DNA of 10,429 bases from Candidatus Brocadiales bacterium. GTDB lineage: Bacteria; Planctomycetota; Brocadiia; Brocadiales; Bathyanammoxibiaceae. Positions 1 to 6,225 of the stretch are shown here, in pieces. Each line of letters begins with the position of its first letter. Within the stretch, counting starts at the first letter, position 1. The position numbers and the translations under genes were made by a program. The notes under the pieces were generated by a model that worked only from the letters and a program-made list of their open reading frames with translations, was not told the DNA's origin and ran no database searches. The stretch lies in contig JAUQZZ010000061.1 in assembly GCA_030586765.1 (NCBI GenBank), positions 1 to 10,429 on the forward strand, written 5' to 3'.

Positions 1-2139
1 GGCCAGGAGGCAAAGGGCTGCAAAGAGGAGGCTTGACCAGAGCCTCTTCCCTTCTGTCACCCCTCCTGCCCCTTCTACAGGGCTGGTGAGGCTGAAACTC
101 ACTCTTTCCTCTCCCAGGAGGTCTTTGAGTAGGGTCTTATCTATCTTAGTGAGGTCTCCCTCCCTGGGGTCTACGTTTACAGCAAAGGAGGCCCAGGGTG
201 TAGGGGATTCTCCTCCTGTCTGAGATAGACCCGCTCCGCCTGAGGAGGGTTGGGTTGGCCTGCGGAGCTTATATATCCCTGGGTAGTGGGTCTGGGGGAA
301 GACCAGGGTCTTAGTGGGTTCTTCCCCCTTGATTTCTGGTTTAAGAAGGTTGCCCTTCGGGTCAAGGGCCTCTACGGTCTCCTTCTCCTCATAAAGGGGC
401 ATTTCCCAGGGCTCACCCACCAGGATGTCTCGGTTGACGACTTCTACCAGATTACCTGTCAGGTATCGGCATATCTGCTGTATTAGGGGTAAGAAGAGGG
501 GTTTAACAGGAAGGTCTGTCCAGTCCCTGTCAATGGTAGAGGTAAGGACCATGCTGCGGCCCTGGCCATAGGGCATTTCTATGAGAGCAGGGGCGCCGTT
601 GGAGTAGCTAATTATAGCAGTGGTTTTACCGCCCATCTCGGGTTCTATCATAAAGACCTTGTGGAATTGTGGGGTGCGCAGGACAGACCTTCTCTCCTGG
701 GCAAATATCTTTAACATAGGATGGGTGGTGTCCAGGGGGGCAAGGCTCAGGGCTTCCTCTTTTGGGAATTCTACCACGTTGCGGAGCCTTGGGACCAGTC
801 CTGCCAGGGCCGTATTATAGTACTCCGGGCGCACATTGCCACCCAGGGTGAAGAGGACCTTTCCCCCTTCTGCCACATATCTTTGTAGTTCTGATACCTT
901 TGTGTAGTGGAGTTCCTCCACGTTGGAGAGGATGAGGAGGTCAAAGTCTTTTAATTCCACGGAGGTAATTTCTTGAGGGTTGAGGACTAGGGGCCTTATG
1001 TGGGAGGTGTGGAGTCGGGCGGGGTTAAGGGCCCTTTCCAGATAGAAGGACTCGCTCTGATAAATGTTTATGCTGGGGCTGCCGTCGATTACCAGTACCT
1101 TTATGTCCTTGGCCGTAGGAAGGGTGAAATATCTATGATTGTCTGCTGGAAGGGAGTCAGCTGGGATTTCTACACTTCCCCATGGGAGAGCCTCCCCTGA
1201 GGGTTCCAGGAGGAATTCCTTTTGTCCTGTGGTGCGGGGCTCCAGGTCGAGAAACCCCTGAGCTACGGTCTTTTCACCCAAGTTGGCCTTTATAAGGAGG
1301 TTTTTTACCGAGGCCTCGGAGAAATTACTTACCGACGTCTTAAGTATCACCTGTCCATCTTTTTTTGTCCAGTCGTAATGACACTCCAGGCTGCTTATGG
1401 AGAGATTAGCCAGGGCCTTTCCCTGGGATACATCTATAATATGGAATCTTACTGGCCTATCCTTTAGCCTGGCCTTCATCCCTTCCAGTCTGCCTGAGGC
1501 ATCCGCCTGAGGCGGATTCCATCCGTTTTTTGTCAGGTCGGTGAAGAGGAACACCCGCTGGACACCCTTTTTAGAGGAACCAAGGACTGTAAGGGCCTGC
1601 TCAAGGAGGACGGAGATATCTGTGGTATAGAAGGAGGTCTCTAGTTTTTCCAGGGCCGATAAGGCATCGCCCTTGTCGATGGTGAGTTCAGGAAGTCCGC
1701 CTGAGGCGGATTGACCAGGGAATAAGGTAAGGAGGCAGACCTCATCTGAGGTGGAGAGGGAACCCACTAGTTGCCTTGCCCACGCCTTGGCCCTTTCCAG
1801 AAGGGGGGTCTTGTCATCCAGGTAGCCCATGCTGTAGGAATTGTCCATGATGAGGACGTTGCTAGAGGGTGCACCTGGGGCTGGAAGAGGCAGGCCAGCG
1901 GTTCTTATTACGGGCTTTGCCAGGGCCAGGGCCAGGAGGGATATCACCCCTATCCTTAGGAGAAGGAGGAGGAGTTGCTCGAGTTTAAGTCTTGCCTCCA
2001 TCCGCTTCTGGGAACGGAGGATGAACTCCAGGGCAGAAAACCTGTAGACCTGGGCACGCCGCCTACCCGCCAGGTGGATGAGTATGGGAAGGGTAATGCC
2101 CAAAAGTCCCAGGAGAAAGATCGGACTGATAAAGCTCAT
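1..2139 (-). CDS. Bat-type membrane vWA-domain protein (3' end outside window)
   Basis: 713 codons are visible from ATG 2139, and the frame stays open to the left edge, so the C-terminus is missing. Residues 1-25 (MSFISPIFLLGLLGITLPIL) are a membrane segment followed by a basic AGRRRAQVYRF stretch. This is the typical BatA/aerotolerance-regulator N-terminal domain. A second TM is at about 55-76. A von Willebrand A domain follows at about 93-240, with MIDAS residues D99-x-S101-x-S103, a candidate Thr at 172/173 and D201. Residues about 344-540 (KVLVIDGSPS, DLLILSNVEEL, YVAEGGKVLF) resemble the class I glutamine-amidotransferase-like fold often found in long Bat/YfaT-like membrane proteins. A final TM begins near 700. 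The start lies 2 bp after the DUF58 stop, so translation is probably coupled; the SD is weak. By family knowledge it is an inner-membrane partner of the MoxR ATPase. Its substrate is unknown. Three short palindromes are embedded in the coding sequence. Confidence 0.88.
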   Translation of the reverse strand, partial: MSFISPIFLLGLLGITLPILIHLAGRRRAQVYRFSALEFILRSQKRMEARLKLEQLLLLLLRIGVISLLALALAKPVIRTAGLPLPAPGAPSSNVLIMDNSYSMGYLDDKTPLLERAKAWARQLVGSLSTSDEVCLLTLFPGQSASGGLPELTIDKGDALSALEKLETSFYTTDISVLLEQALTVLGSSKKGVQRVFLFTDLTKNGWNPPQADASGRLEGMKARLKDRPVRFHIIDVSQGKALANLSISSLECHYDWTKKDGQVILKTSVSNFSEASVKNLLIKANLGEKTVAQGFLDLEPRTTGQKEFLLEPSGEALPWGSVEIPADSLPADNHRYFTLPTAKDIKVLVIDGSPSINIYQSESFYLERALNPARLHTSHIRPLVLNPQEITSVELKDFDLLILSNVEELHYTKVSELQRYVAEGGKVLFTLGGNVRPEYYNTALAGLVPRLRNVVEFPKEEALSLAPLDTTHPMLKIFAQERRSVLRTPQFHKVFMIEPEMGGKTTAIISYSNGAPALIEMPYGQGRSMVLTSTIDRDWTDLPVKPLFLPLIQQICRYLTGNLVEVVNRDILVGEPWEMPLYEEKETVEALDPKGNLLKPEIKGEEPTKTLVFPQTHYPGIYKLRRPTQPSSGGAGLSQTGGESPTPWASFAVNVDPREGDLTKIDKTLLKDLLGEERVSFSLTSPVEGAGGVTEGKRLWSSLLFAALCLLA
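235..249. repeat. Degenerate copy of the short palindromic repeat
   Basis: TCCGCCTGAGGAGGG matches the 5' two thirds of the palindrome at 1502 and 1696 and then diverges. It encodes PSSGG (residues 631-635), in the same frame as the 1696 copy. A chance match is possible because it is short. Confidence 0.4.
1491..1518. repeat. Short palindromic repeat pair inside the Bat-like gene
   Basis: Two palindromes sit side by side: TGCCTGAGGCA (1491-1501) and TCCGCCTGAGGCGGA (1502-1516), the latter followed by TT. The 17-mer from 1502 recurs exactly at 1696-1712. Here it encodes NPPQAD (residues 208-213), just after the third MIDAS motif, probably in a surface loop. Confidence 0.75.
1696..1712. repeat. 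Short palindromic repeat inside the Bat-like gene, second exact copy
   Basis: The 17-mer TCCGCCTGAGGCGGATT is identical to 1502-1518. On the coding strand it is read in a different frame and gives SASGG (residues 144-148), between predicted elements of the vWA fold. Both copies keep the gene open. Confidence 0.75.
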
Positions 2140-2141
2140 AA

Positions 2142-3065
2142 CTAACGCCTTGTGGAAAACCTCGAGTGGGAGAGCCTGTCTCTAGTGCTAAGGTATTTCA
2201 GCAGGGCACGGTCCAGGGGTGTAGAGGTATTGATAAGCCAATGGTCTATCTGTTCCTCTAAGCAGCCCTGGCGCAGTTCTTCCATGAAGCGGGAGAGCTC
2301 GGCCATGTAGCTGTCCCTTATAGTGCTGGGTTCTGCCAGCACCTGGTTACTGTCCTCCATGGACTCAAAGAGGGTGAGTTTGTCAAAGGGGAACTCCAGT
2401 TCGTAACTGTCCAGGACGTGGAACAGAACTATCTCATTTTTGCGCTGTTTGAACTGTCGAAGGCTCTTCAAGACCTCAGGGATGTTATCAAAGAAGTCTG
2501 AAAGGATTATTATAAGGGAGCGCCTGGGTTCCTTTTCAGCAAATTCGTTGAGCACGCCAGGTAGGTTGGAGGTGCCCTGGGCCTTTAGGCCCTCCAGAAC
2601 CTGGAGGAGTGCCTGGAGGTGGGAGCCCTTCGACCTGGGTGGTATATATTTAATGAGGTCTTTTCCAAAGAGCACCAGCCCCACGGCATCGGACTGCATG
2701 AGTAAGAGGTAGCAGAGACAGGCCGCCAGGGTAGCAGAATATTCTAGTTTTGACATAGCCCCAGAGCCGTAGCCCATGGAGCCGCTAGTGTCTAGGAGGA
2801 TGTATGCCCTGAGATTTGTCTCCTCCTCAAACTGCTTCAGGTAATACTTGTCAGACCTTCCCAGAACCTTCCAGTCTATGTGTTTTATCTCATCTCCAGG
2901 GGAATATTCCTTATGCTCTAGGAACTCGATGCTGGCGCCCTTATGGGGGCTCTTGTGGATGCCTGTGAGGGTACCTTCCACCACAGACCTAGCCCTGAGG
3001 GTGAGGTTGGATATCTTACTTAAGGTGACGGGGTCAAATTTATAGGTGGTCTCAGGCTCTTTCAT
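2142..3065 (-). CDS. DUF58-family protein with vWA-like domain
   Basis: 307 residues, a usual length for the family. The DUF58 signature is clear at residues 41-84: HKGASIEFLEHKEYSPGDEI followed by HIDWKVLGRSDKYYLKQFEEETN. It is followed by a vWA-like fold with MIDAS D92-T-S-G-S96, T165 (GTSNL) and D190 (LSDFFD), so metal binding looks intact. No signal peptide or TM is visible, which suggests a cytoplasmic or peripheral protein. The ATG overlaps the moxR stop as ATGA, and the next gene (Bat-type vWA) starts 2 bp after its stop, so all three are one transcriptional unit. DUF58 proteins are commonly encoded between moxR and bat genes and are presumed partners or clients of the ATPase. The specific process, such as envelope maintenance or oxidative-stress tolerance, cannot be read from the sequence. 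Confidence 0.93.
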   Translation of the reverse strand: MKEPETTYKFDPVTLSKISNLTLRARSVVEGTLTGIHKSPHKGASIEFLEHKEYSPGDEIKHIDWKVLGRSDKYYLKQFEEETNLRAYILLDTSGSMGYGSGAMSKLEYSATLAACLCYLLLMQSDAVGLVLFGKDLIKYIPPRSKGSHLQALLQVLEGLKAQGTSNLPGVLNEFAEKEPRRSLIIILSDFFDNIPEVLKSLRQFKQRKNEIVLFHVLDSYELEFPFDKLTLFESMEDSNQVLAEPSTIRDSYMAELSRFMEELRQGCLEEQIDHWLINTSTPLDRALLKYLSTRDRLSHSRFSTRR

Positions 3066-4081
3066 ACTCCAACCTTTTCCTTTACCTCCTCCAGGAGTTT
3101 GTCTATGACCTGGAGGGAGGTTATCCCTTCTGCCTCGGCATGGAAGTTGGTGATGATTCTATGCTGGAGGATAGGGTGGCATAGGGTGCGGATGTCTTCT
3201 GTGTTTACGGCGTAGCGTCCCTGAAGGATGGCCCTGGCCTTTCCTCCCAGGATAAGATACTGGGAGGCCCTGGGCCCTGCACCCCAGCTGATCCACTTTT
3301 TTACAAATTCTGGTGCCTCCCTGTCACTAGGCCTAGAGGCCCTGACCAGCCTTACTGCATAAGATAGTACATAGTCCGAGACAGGCACTTTAAGTACCAG
3401 GTCTTGGAGTCCACGGATATCCTCTGGGCCAAAGACCCTCTCCAGGCTAGGTTTGTAGGCAGAGGTGGTGGTCCTGACTATCTCCATCTCCTCCTCCTGG
3501 GCGGGGTAATCTATGTTTATCTGGAACATGAAGCGGTCCAGTTGGGCCTCGGGCAGTGGATAGGTGCCTTCCTGCTCTATAGGATTTTGTGTGGCAAAGA
3601 CTAAGAAAGGGAGCTCCAGGGGATAGGTTTCACCCCCTGCGGTAACCTTATATTCCTGCATGGATTGGAGCAGGGCAGCCTGGGTCTTGGGCGGGGTGCG
3701 ATTTATCTCATCGGCCAGGAGTATATTGGCAAAGATAGGGCCCTTTATGAATCTAAAAAAGCGTCTACCTGTGGTATGGTCTTGTTCCAGGACGTCTGTG
3801 CCTGTTATGTCAGCAGGCATAAGGTCGGGGGTAAACTGTATACGACTGAAGCGCAGGTGTAATACCTCAGCCAGGGTGCCCACCAGCATAGTCTTTGCTA
3901 GCCCAGGCACGCCTACAAAGAGGCAGTGACCCTTGCAGAAAAGGGCTATGAGCATGTGTTCTATCACTTGGTCCTGCCCCACGATGACCTTTGAAATCTC
4001 TTCCTTTATCTTTTGTCTGCCCTCGGCAATCTTTTCCACGGCCTTAAGGTCAGACATTTCCGTCTCAGGAGTGAGGCCCAT
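3062..4081 (-). CDS. MoxR-family AAA+ ATPase
   Basis: 339 residues. Walker A is GVPGLAKT (57-64), a MoxR-type P-loop. Walker B is LLADEINR (121-128), sensor 1 is in ATQNP (N166), and a conserved Arg lies in AQLDRF (R183). The C-terminal part contains the GPRASQYLILGGKARAILQG stretch typical of the MoxR lid domain. Start ATG 4081 has an AAGGAG Shine-Dalgarno at 4087-4092; an internal ATG at 4057 is less likely. It is the first gene of the minus-strand operon and overlaps the DUF58 start by 4 bp. MoxR ATPases act as chaperones that remodel or insert metal into vWA-domain proteins, which fits the two vWA-containing genes downstream. The exact client is inferred from context only. The promoter should lie in the adjacent 4082-4200 stretch, where a TATAAT on the minus strand (4138-4143) lacks a good -35 partner. 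Confidence 0.95.
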   Translation of the reverse strand: MGLTPETEMSDLKAVEKIAEGRQKIKEEISKVIVGQDQVIEHMLIALFCKGHCLFVGVPGLAKTMLVGTLAEVLHLRFSRIQFTPDLMPADITGTDVLEQDHTTGRRFFRFIKGPIFANILLADEINRTPPKTQAALLQSMQEYKVTAGGETYPLELPFLVFATQNPIEQEGTYPLPEAQLDRFMFQINIDYPAQEEEMEIVRTTTSAYKPSLERVFGPEDIRGLQDLVLKVPVSDYVLSYAVRLVRASRPSDREAPEFVKKWISWGAGPRASQYLILGGKARAILQGRYAVNTEDIRTLCHPILQHRIITNFHAEAEGITSLQVIDKLLEEVKEKVGV

Positions 4082-4502
4082 AATCTCTCCTTCTAGGTTG
4101 GCTAGGGAATACAGAAATATATCCTTTGTCTAGTGAAATTATATAGGGGGAAGGACTATAAGGTGGTAAGCCTTTGGTAGCCACAAATTTAAATCCCTTG
4201 AAATAGCTTATCAAATACCTGGCTTAATTTCAAGGCAAAGTTACTCTGAAGAAATTTCGTGGCCTTTCTGGCCATATAGGAATGAGATTGTAAAATTTTC
4301 AGCCTTTAGAAGGTCTAGCACGAGAGGCTAAAGGTGGCGGGAGAGGTCGCTTTACACAAGTCTTTTAGTAATAATGACATACGGAGATGGGAAAAATTTG
4401 TTTTTACTGGGCAAGTTTGGCATGTTAGATGCAGTTTTAAATTTGTGAATTTGGAGATGTCTGGTATGTGATGCCAGTTAGAGCCATAAAGGAGGGGTAG
4501 CT
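4082..4502. other. Divergent intergenic region with inverted repeats
   Basis: This 421-bp gap lies between the moxR operon (leftward) and the zinc-ribbon gene (rightward) and contains no convincing ORF. It is A+T-richer than its surroundings. Inverted repeats seen: CCTTGAAAT (4196-4204) with ATTTCAAGG (4227-4235); TGGCC-TTTCT-GGCCA (4260-4274); CCTTTAG (4303-4309) with CTAAAGG (4328-4334). A minus-strand TATAAT is at 4138-4143, and a TTTACA (4351-4356) is followed by TAATAAT-like sequence at poor spacing. A strong AAGGAGG Shine-Dalgarno at 4489-4495 serves the gene at 4503. The region should carry both divergent promoters, and an operator or small RNA is possible, but no known class was recognised. 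Confidence 0.6.
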
Positions 4503-4736
4503 ATGATTACATTGCGGACGAGGTACAAAGATAGACATAGGATTAACATCAGAAAGAGGTTCCGCACCTGCCTGATGTGCGGTAGGACCTTCAGGAGTGA
4601 CGGGCCCCATAACCGCAGGTGTTCCCGCTGCAATTATCTCCTGGAGCATGCCAGGGAGGGGACATATTACGAGCCTACCTCCTATTCTATATACGGGCAG
4701 GGAGATTCTGAGGATTATCAAGAGAGATTATCGTAG
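4503..4736 (+). CDS. Small CxxC-CxxC zinc-ribbon protein
   Basis: 77 residues with a very basic N-terminus (about 1-22) and four cysteines arranged as C23-x2-C26 and C40-x2-C43. The intervening GRTFRSDGPHNRRC sequence matches the general layout of small zinc-ribbon proteins with a CxxCGxxFxSxGxxNRxCxxC pattern. It probably binds one zinc and may contact nucleic acid or a protein; no function is assigned to the family. The start is firm: an AAGGAGG Shine-Dalgarno (4489-4495) lies 7 nt before the ATG, and upstream in-frame ATGs are closed off by stops. It heads a run of three small plus-strand genes ending in a response regulator, 38 bp before the next start. The acidic, Tyr/Ser-rich C-terminus is not recognisable. 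Confidence 0.8.
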   Translation: MITLRTRYKDRHRINIRKRFRTCLMCGRTFRSDGPHNRRCSRCNYLLEHAREGTYYEPTSYSIYGQGDSEDYQERLS

Positions 4737-4774
4737 ACCTTTAAGATAGATTTTGTAGTGGAGGTGGATAAGAA

Positions 4775-4999
4775 ATGTGGTTTAAGAAAAGGGGACTTTC
4801 TGGACATGATGAGACGCATATGACTGTGGATATGTATTTGGTAGAGGCAAGGAGAGAGGTTAGGAAGGGTGGTGTCAAGAGAAAGGCAATAAAAGTTGCC
4901 ACCTGTATAGGTGCTGGGGCAGGCATGGTCTTTCTGGGAATGCTTATGGTGTGGCTGCTTTCTCTAAAGGCGGCTTCTAACCTTGGCCTTCTATTTTAA
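4775..4999 (+). CDS. Small single-TM protein of unknown function
   Basis: 74 residues. The first 40 are charged and largely basic (RREVRKGGVKRKAIK), and residues about 41-64 form one hydrophobic segment rich in Gly and Met (CIGAGAGMVFLGMLMVWLLS). The positive-inside rule predicts a cytoplasmic N-terminus. GGAGG at 4760-4764 provides a Shine-Dalgarno 10 nt before the ATG. The stop at 4997-4999 overlaps the Shine-Dalgarno of the following receiver gene, so the two are probably translationally coupled. No family was recognised. A membrane partner for the adjacent regulator is conceivable but is inference only. Confidence 0.65.
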   Translation: MWFKKRGLSGHDETHMTVDMYLVEARREVRKGGVKRKAIKVATCIGAGAGMVFLGMLMVWLLSLKAASNLGLLF

Positions 5000-5009
5000 G
5001 GAGGTATCA

Positions 5010-5390
5010 GTGGATGGGGAAAAGGTACTTTTAGTAGAAGATGATGAGTTCCAGAGGTCTTACTACTCCCAGGAGTTGGAAAGAGATGGATACCATGTCT
5101 CCTGGGCTAGAGACGGGTGGGAGGCCATTAGTAGTATTGAGGACAAGCATCCTGATGCAGTAGTCTTGGACATTGTTATGCCTGGTATGGATGGTATCGA
5201 GACCCTTTCAAAGATAAAGGCCCGCCATCCTAAACTCCCAGTGGTTCTTCACAGCAGCTACAGCTCCTTCCAGAATAATTTCCTCTGCTGGATTGCTGAT
5301 GCCTTTATAACTAAATCTCCAGACGCCGCTTCCCTTAAGCAGGCTATCAGAAGACTCTTGAGCAAGTCAGGGAGCCACAAATCCTTTTGA
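5010..5390 (+). CDS. Stand-alone receiver-domain response regulator
   Basis: 126 residues when started at GTG 5010. That start is preferred over an upstream in-frame TTG (4983) because AAGGAGG (4998-5004) sits 5 nt before it, and the family normally begins just before the VLLVEDD strand. All receiver hallmarks are present: acidic pair D11/D12, phospho-acceptor D54 in VVLDIVMPGMDG, Ser82/Ser83 at the switch position (LHSSYSS) and K102. There is no output domain, and the protein ends about 20 residues after the Lys, as in CheY-like single-domain regulators. It follows the small TM gene without a gap in the operon. No histidine kinase is encoded in this window, so its input and target are unknown. 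Confidence 0.92.
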   Translation: MDGEKVLLVEDDEFQRSYYSQELERDGYHVSWARDGWEAISSIEDKHPDAVVLDIVMPGMDGIETLSKIKARHPKLPVVLHSSYSSFQNNFLCWIADAFITKSPDAASLKQAIRRLLSKSGSHKSF

Positions 5391-5422
5391 CTTCACTTCT
5401 TTTATCTGCTAAGATTCCTTTC

Positions 5423-5455
5423 AAAACCACCCCGGTGGCCTTTTAGAAAGCCACC
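5423..5455 (+). terminator. Hairpin(s) after the receiver gene, possible terminator
   Basis: Two overlapping, mutually exclusive structures are visible. One is AAAACCACC-CC-GGTGGCCTTTT (5423-5444), with flanking A and T runs. The other is GGTGGC (5434-5439) pairing with GCCACC (5450-5455). The first resembles a short intrinsic terminator, but its U tract is only four bases long, so termination may be partial. Confidence 0.4.
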
Positions 5456-5473
5456 CGTCTATTCAGTTTCTCT

Positions 5474-5506
5474 AGCCCTTATGAAAATATCGTTCTGTAA
5501 AGGGCT
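5474..5506 (+). promoter_or_regulatory. Inverted repeat just upstream of cytochrome c gene
   Basis: AGCCCTT (5474-5480) is complementary to AAGGGCT (5500-5506), leaving a 19-nt loop, immediately before the ribosome-binding site AGGAAGGGAG of the cytochrome gene. It could be an operator or a 5'-UTR hairpin. No known regulator consensus such as an FNR box was recognised. Confidence 0.3.
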
Positions 5507-5526
5507 CAAGCAGGAAGGGAGTCTGC

Positions 5527-6003
5527 ATGAAGATACGGGTAGCCTCTTTTGTCCTTGTCCTGACCTTATCCTTTTTATCCACTGGAAGGGTCTATCCTCA
5601 AGAGGCAGGAGGGCCTTCATCTATAGAGAAGGAGAAGGAAACAGCCAAGTTCCCCATGGCCTGGGACCTCGGTCCTGACACGGTGGATATCTCTGGCTAT
5701 CCTCCAGATATACAGTCTGCATATAAGGTATTTGCTGATAAATGTGGTAGTTGCCATACCCTTGCCCGCGCCCTAAACACTCCCTTCGCTACCCCGGAGG
5801 AATGGAATAGATATGTGAATAAGATGGTGAGGAAACCTGGCTCGGGTATAAGCCCACAGGAGGCCAAGGAGGTCTTTCGATTTCTAGTCCATGACTCCAA
5901 GGTAAGGAAGCTTTCAGACCCTAAGGCCTGGGAGAAACATATCCAGGGCCTCTTGGATACCTTCCAGGAGAAATACGGCAAGGGGAAATCACCTTCAGAA
6001 TAG
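5527..6003 (+). CDS. Periplasmic monoheme cytochrome c
   Basis: 158 residues. Residues 1-24 are a Sec signal peptide (basic MKIR, hydrophobic core VASFVLVLTLSFLS, likely cleavage near residue 25). A single haem c site, C73-G-S-C76-H77, lies in a class I-like fold, and M100 (YVNKMVRKPGSG) is the best axial-ligand candidate. The stretch TPEEWNRYVNKMVRKPGSGI followed by a helix (QEAKEVFRFLVHDS) is typical of small bacterial cytochromes of the CxxCH...P-x-E-W type. The Shine-Dalgarno is AGGAAGGGAG at about 5511-5520. It lies directly upstream of ccoN in the same direction, separated by a repeat-bearing 222-bp gap. The likely role is electron transfer in the periplasm, plausibly to the cbb3 oxidase, since no haem-bearing CcoP is encoded here. 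That pairing is inferred. Confidence 0.88.
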   Translation: MKIRVASFVLVLTLSFLSTGRVYPQEAGGPSSIEKEKETAKFPMAWDLGPDTVDISGYPPDIQSAYKVFADKCGSCHTLARALNTPFATPEEWNRYVNKMVRKPGSGISPQEAKEVFRFLVHDSKVRKLSDPKAWEKHIQGLLDTFQEKYGKGKSPSE

Positions 6004-6047
6004 AGTTGCAAAAGGTTTACAAGCTCTTTAACTTTTCCATTTCTTGG

Positions 6048-6064
6048 TCCTCCTGAGGCCGATT
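6048..6064. repeat. Diverged short palindromic repeat abutting the G-rich element
   Basis: TCCTCCTGAGGCCGATT differs at two positions from the 17-mer found at 1502 and 1696. It lies just before the G-rich palindromic element at 6070. A remnant, GCGGATT (8280-8286), occupies the same relative place before the second G-rich copy, so the two repeat types may form a composite unit. Confidence 0.5.
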
Positions 6065-6069
6065 AGATT

Positions 6070-6146
6070 CCCCTCCCTCGATGGGAGGGGGAAGGGGGAG
6101 GGTGGTGTTCACCCCCACCCTTACCCTCCCCCATCAAGGGGGAGGG
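6070..6146. repeat. G-rich imperfect palindromic element, copy 1
   Basis: A 77-bp element made of two hairpins that are approximate inverted copies of each other. The first is CCCCTCCC-TCGAT-GGGAGGGG (6070-6090). The second is CCCTCCCCC-ATCAA-GGGGGAGGG (6124-6146). The centre also pairs roughly (AGGGTGG against CCCACCCT). Bases 6108-6135 are identical to 8333-8360 of copy 2. Four G-runs at 6083-6102, and four C-runs at 6112-6132, give a predicted G-quadruplex motif on each strand. It resembles a REP/BIME or small MITE. No transposase is nearby and no target-site duplication is obvious. Confidence 0.8.
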
Positions 6147-6225
6147 AATTTAGGTCTACCACTTTTGCAGAGGTCTCCATAAATATATTAGGGAAGGGCC
6201 GGAAAGAGGTTGAAAGGGATAGTCC

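Noticed and set aside
250..2047. Several plus-strand ORFs of 62-81 residues between 250 and 2047
   Set aside because: All lie antisense to the Bat-like gene and none shows a domain or a good ribosome-binding site.
4437..4721. 94-residue minus-strand ORF
   Set aside because: Overlaps the zinc-ribbon gene, which has four spaced cysteines and a near-perfect Shine-Dalgarno.
4983..5009. Upstream TTG start for the receiver protein
   Set aside because: It overlaps the preceding gene and lies before the strong Shine-Dalgarno that serves GTG 5010.
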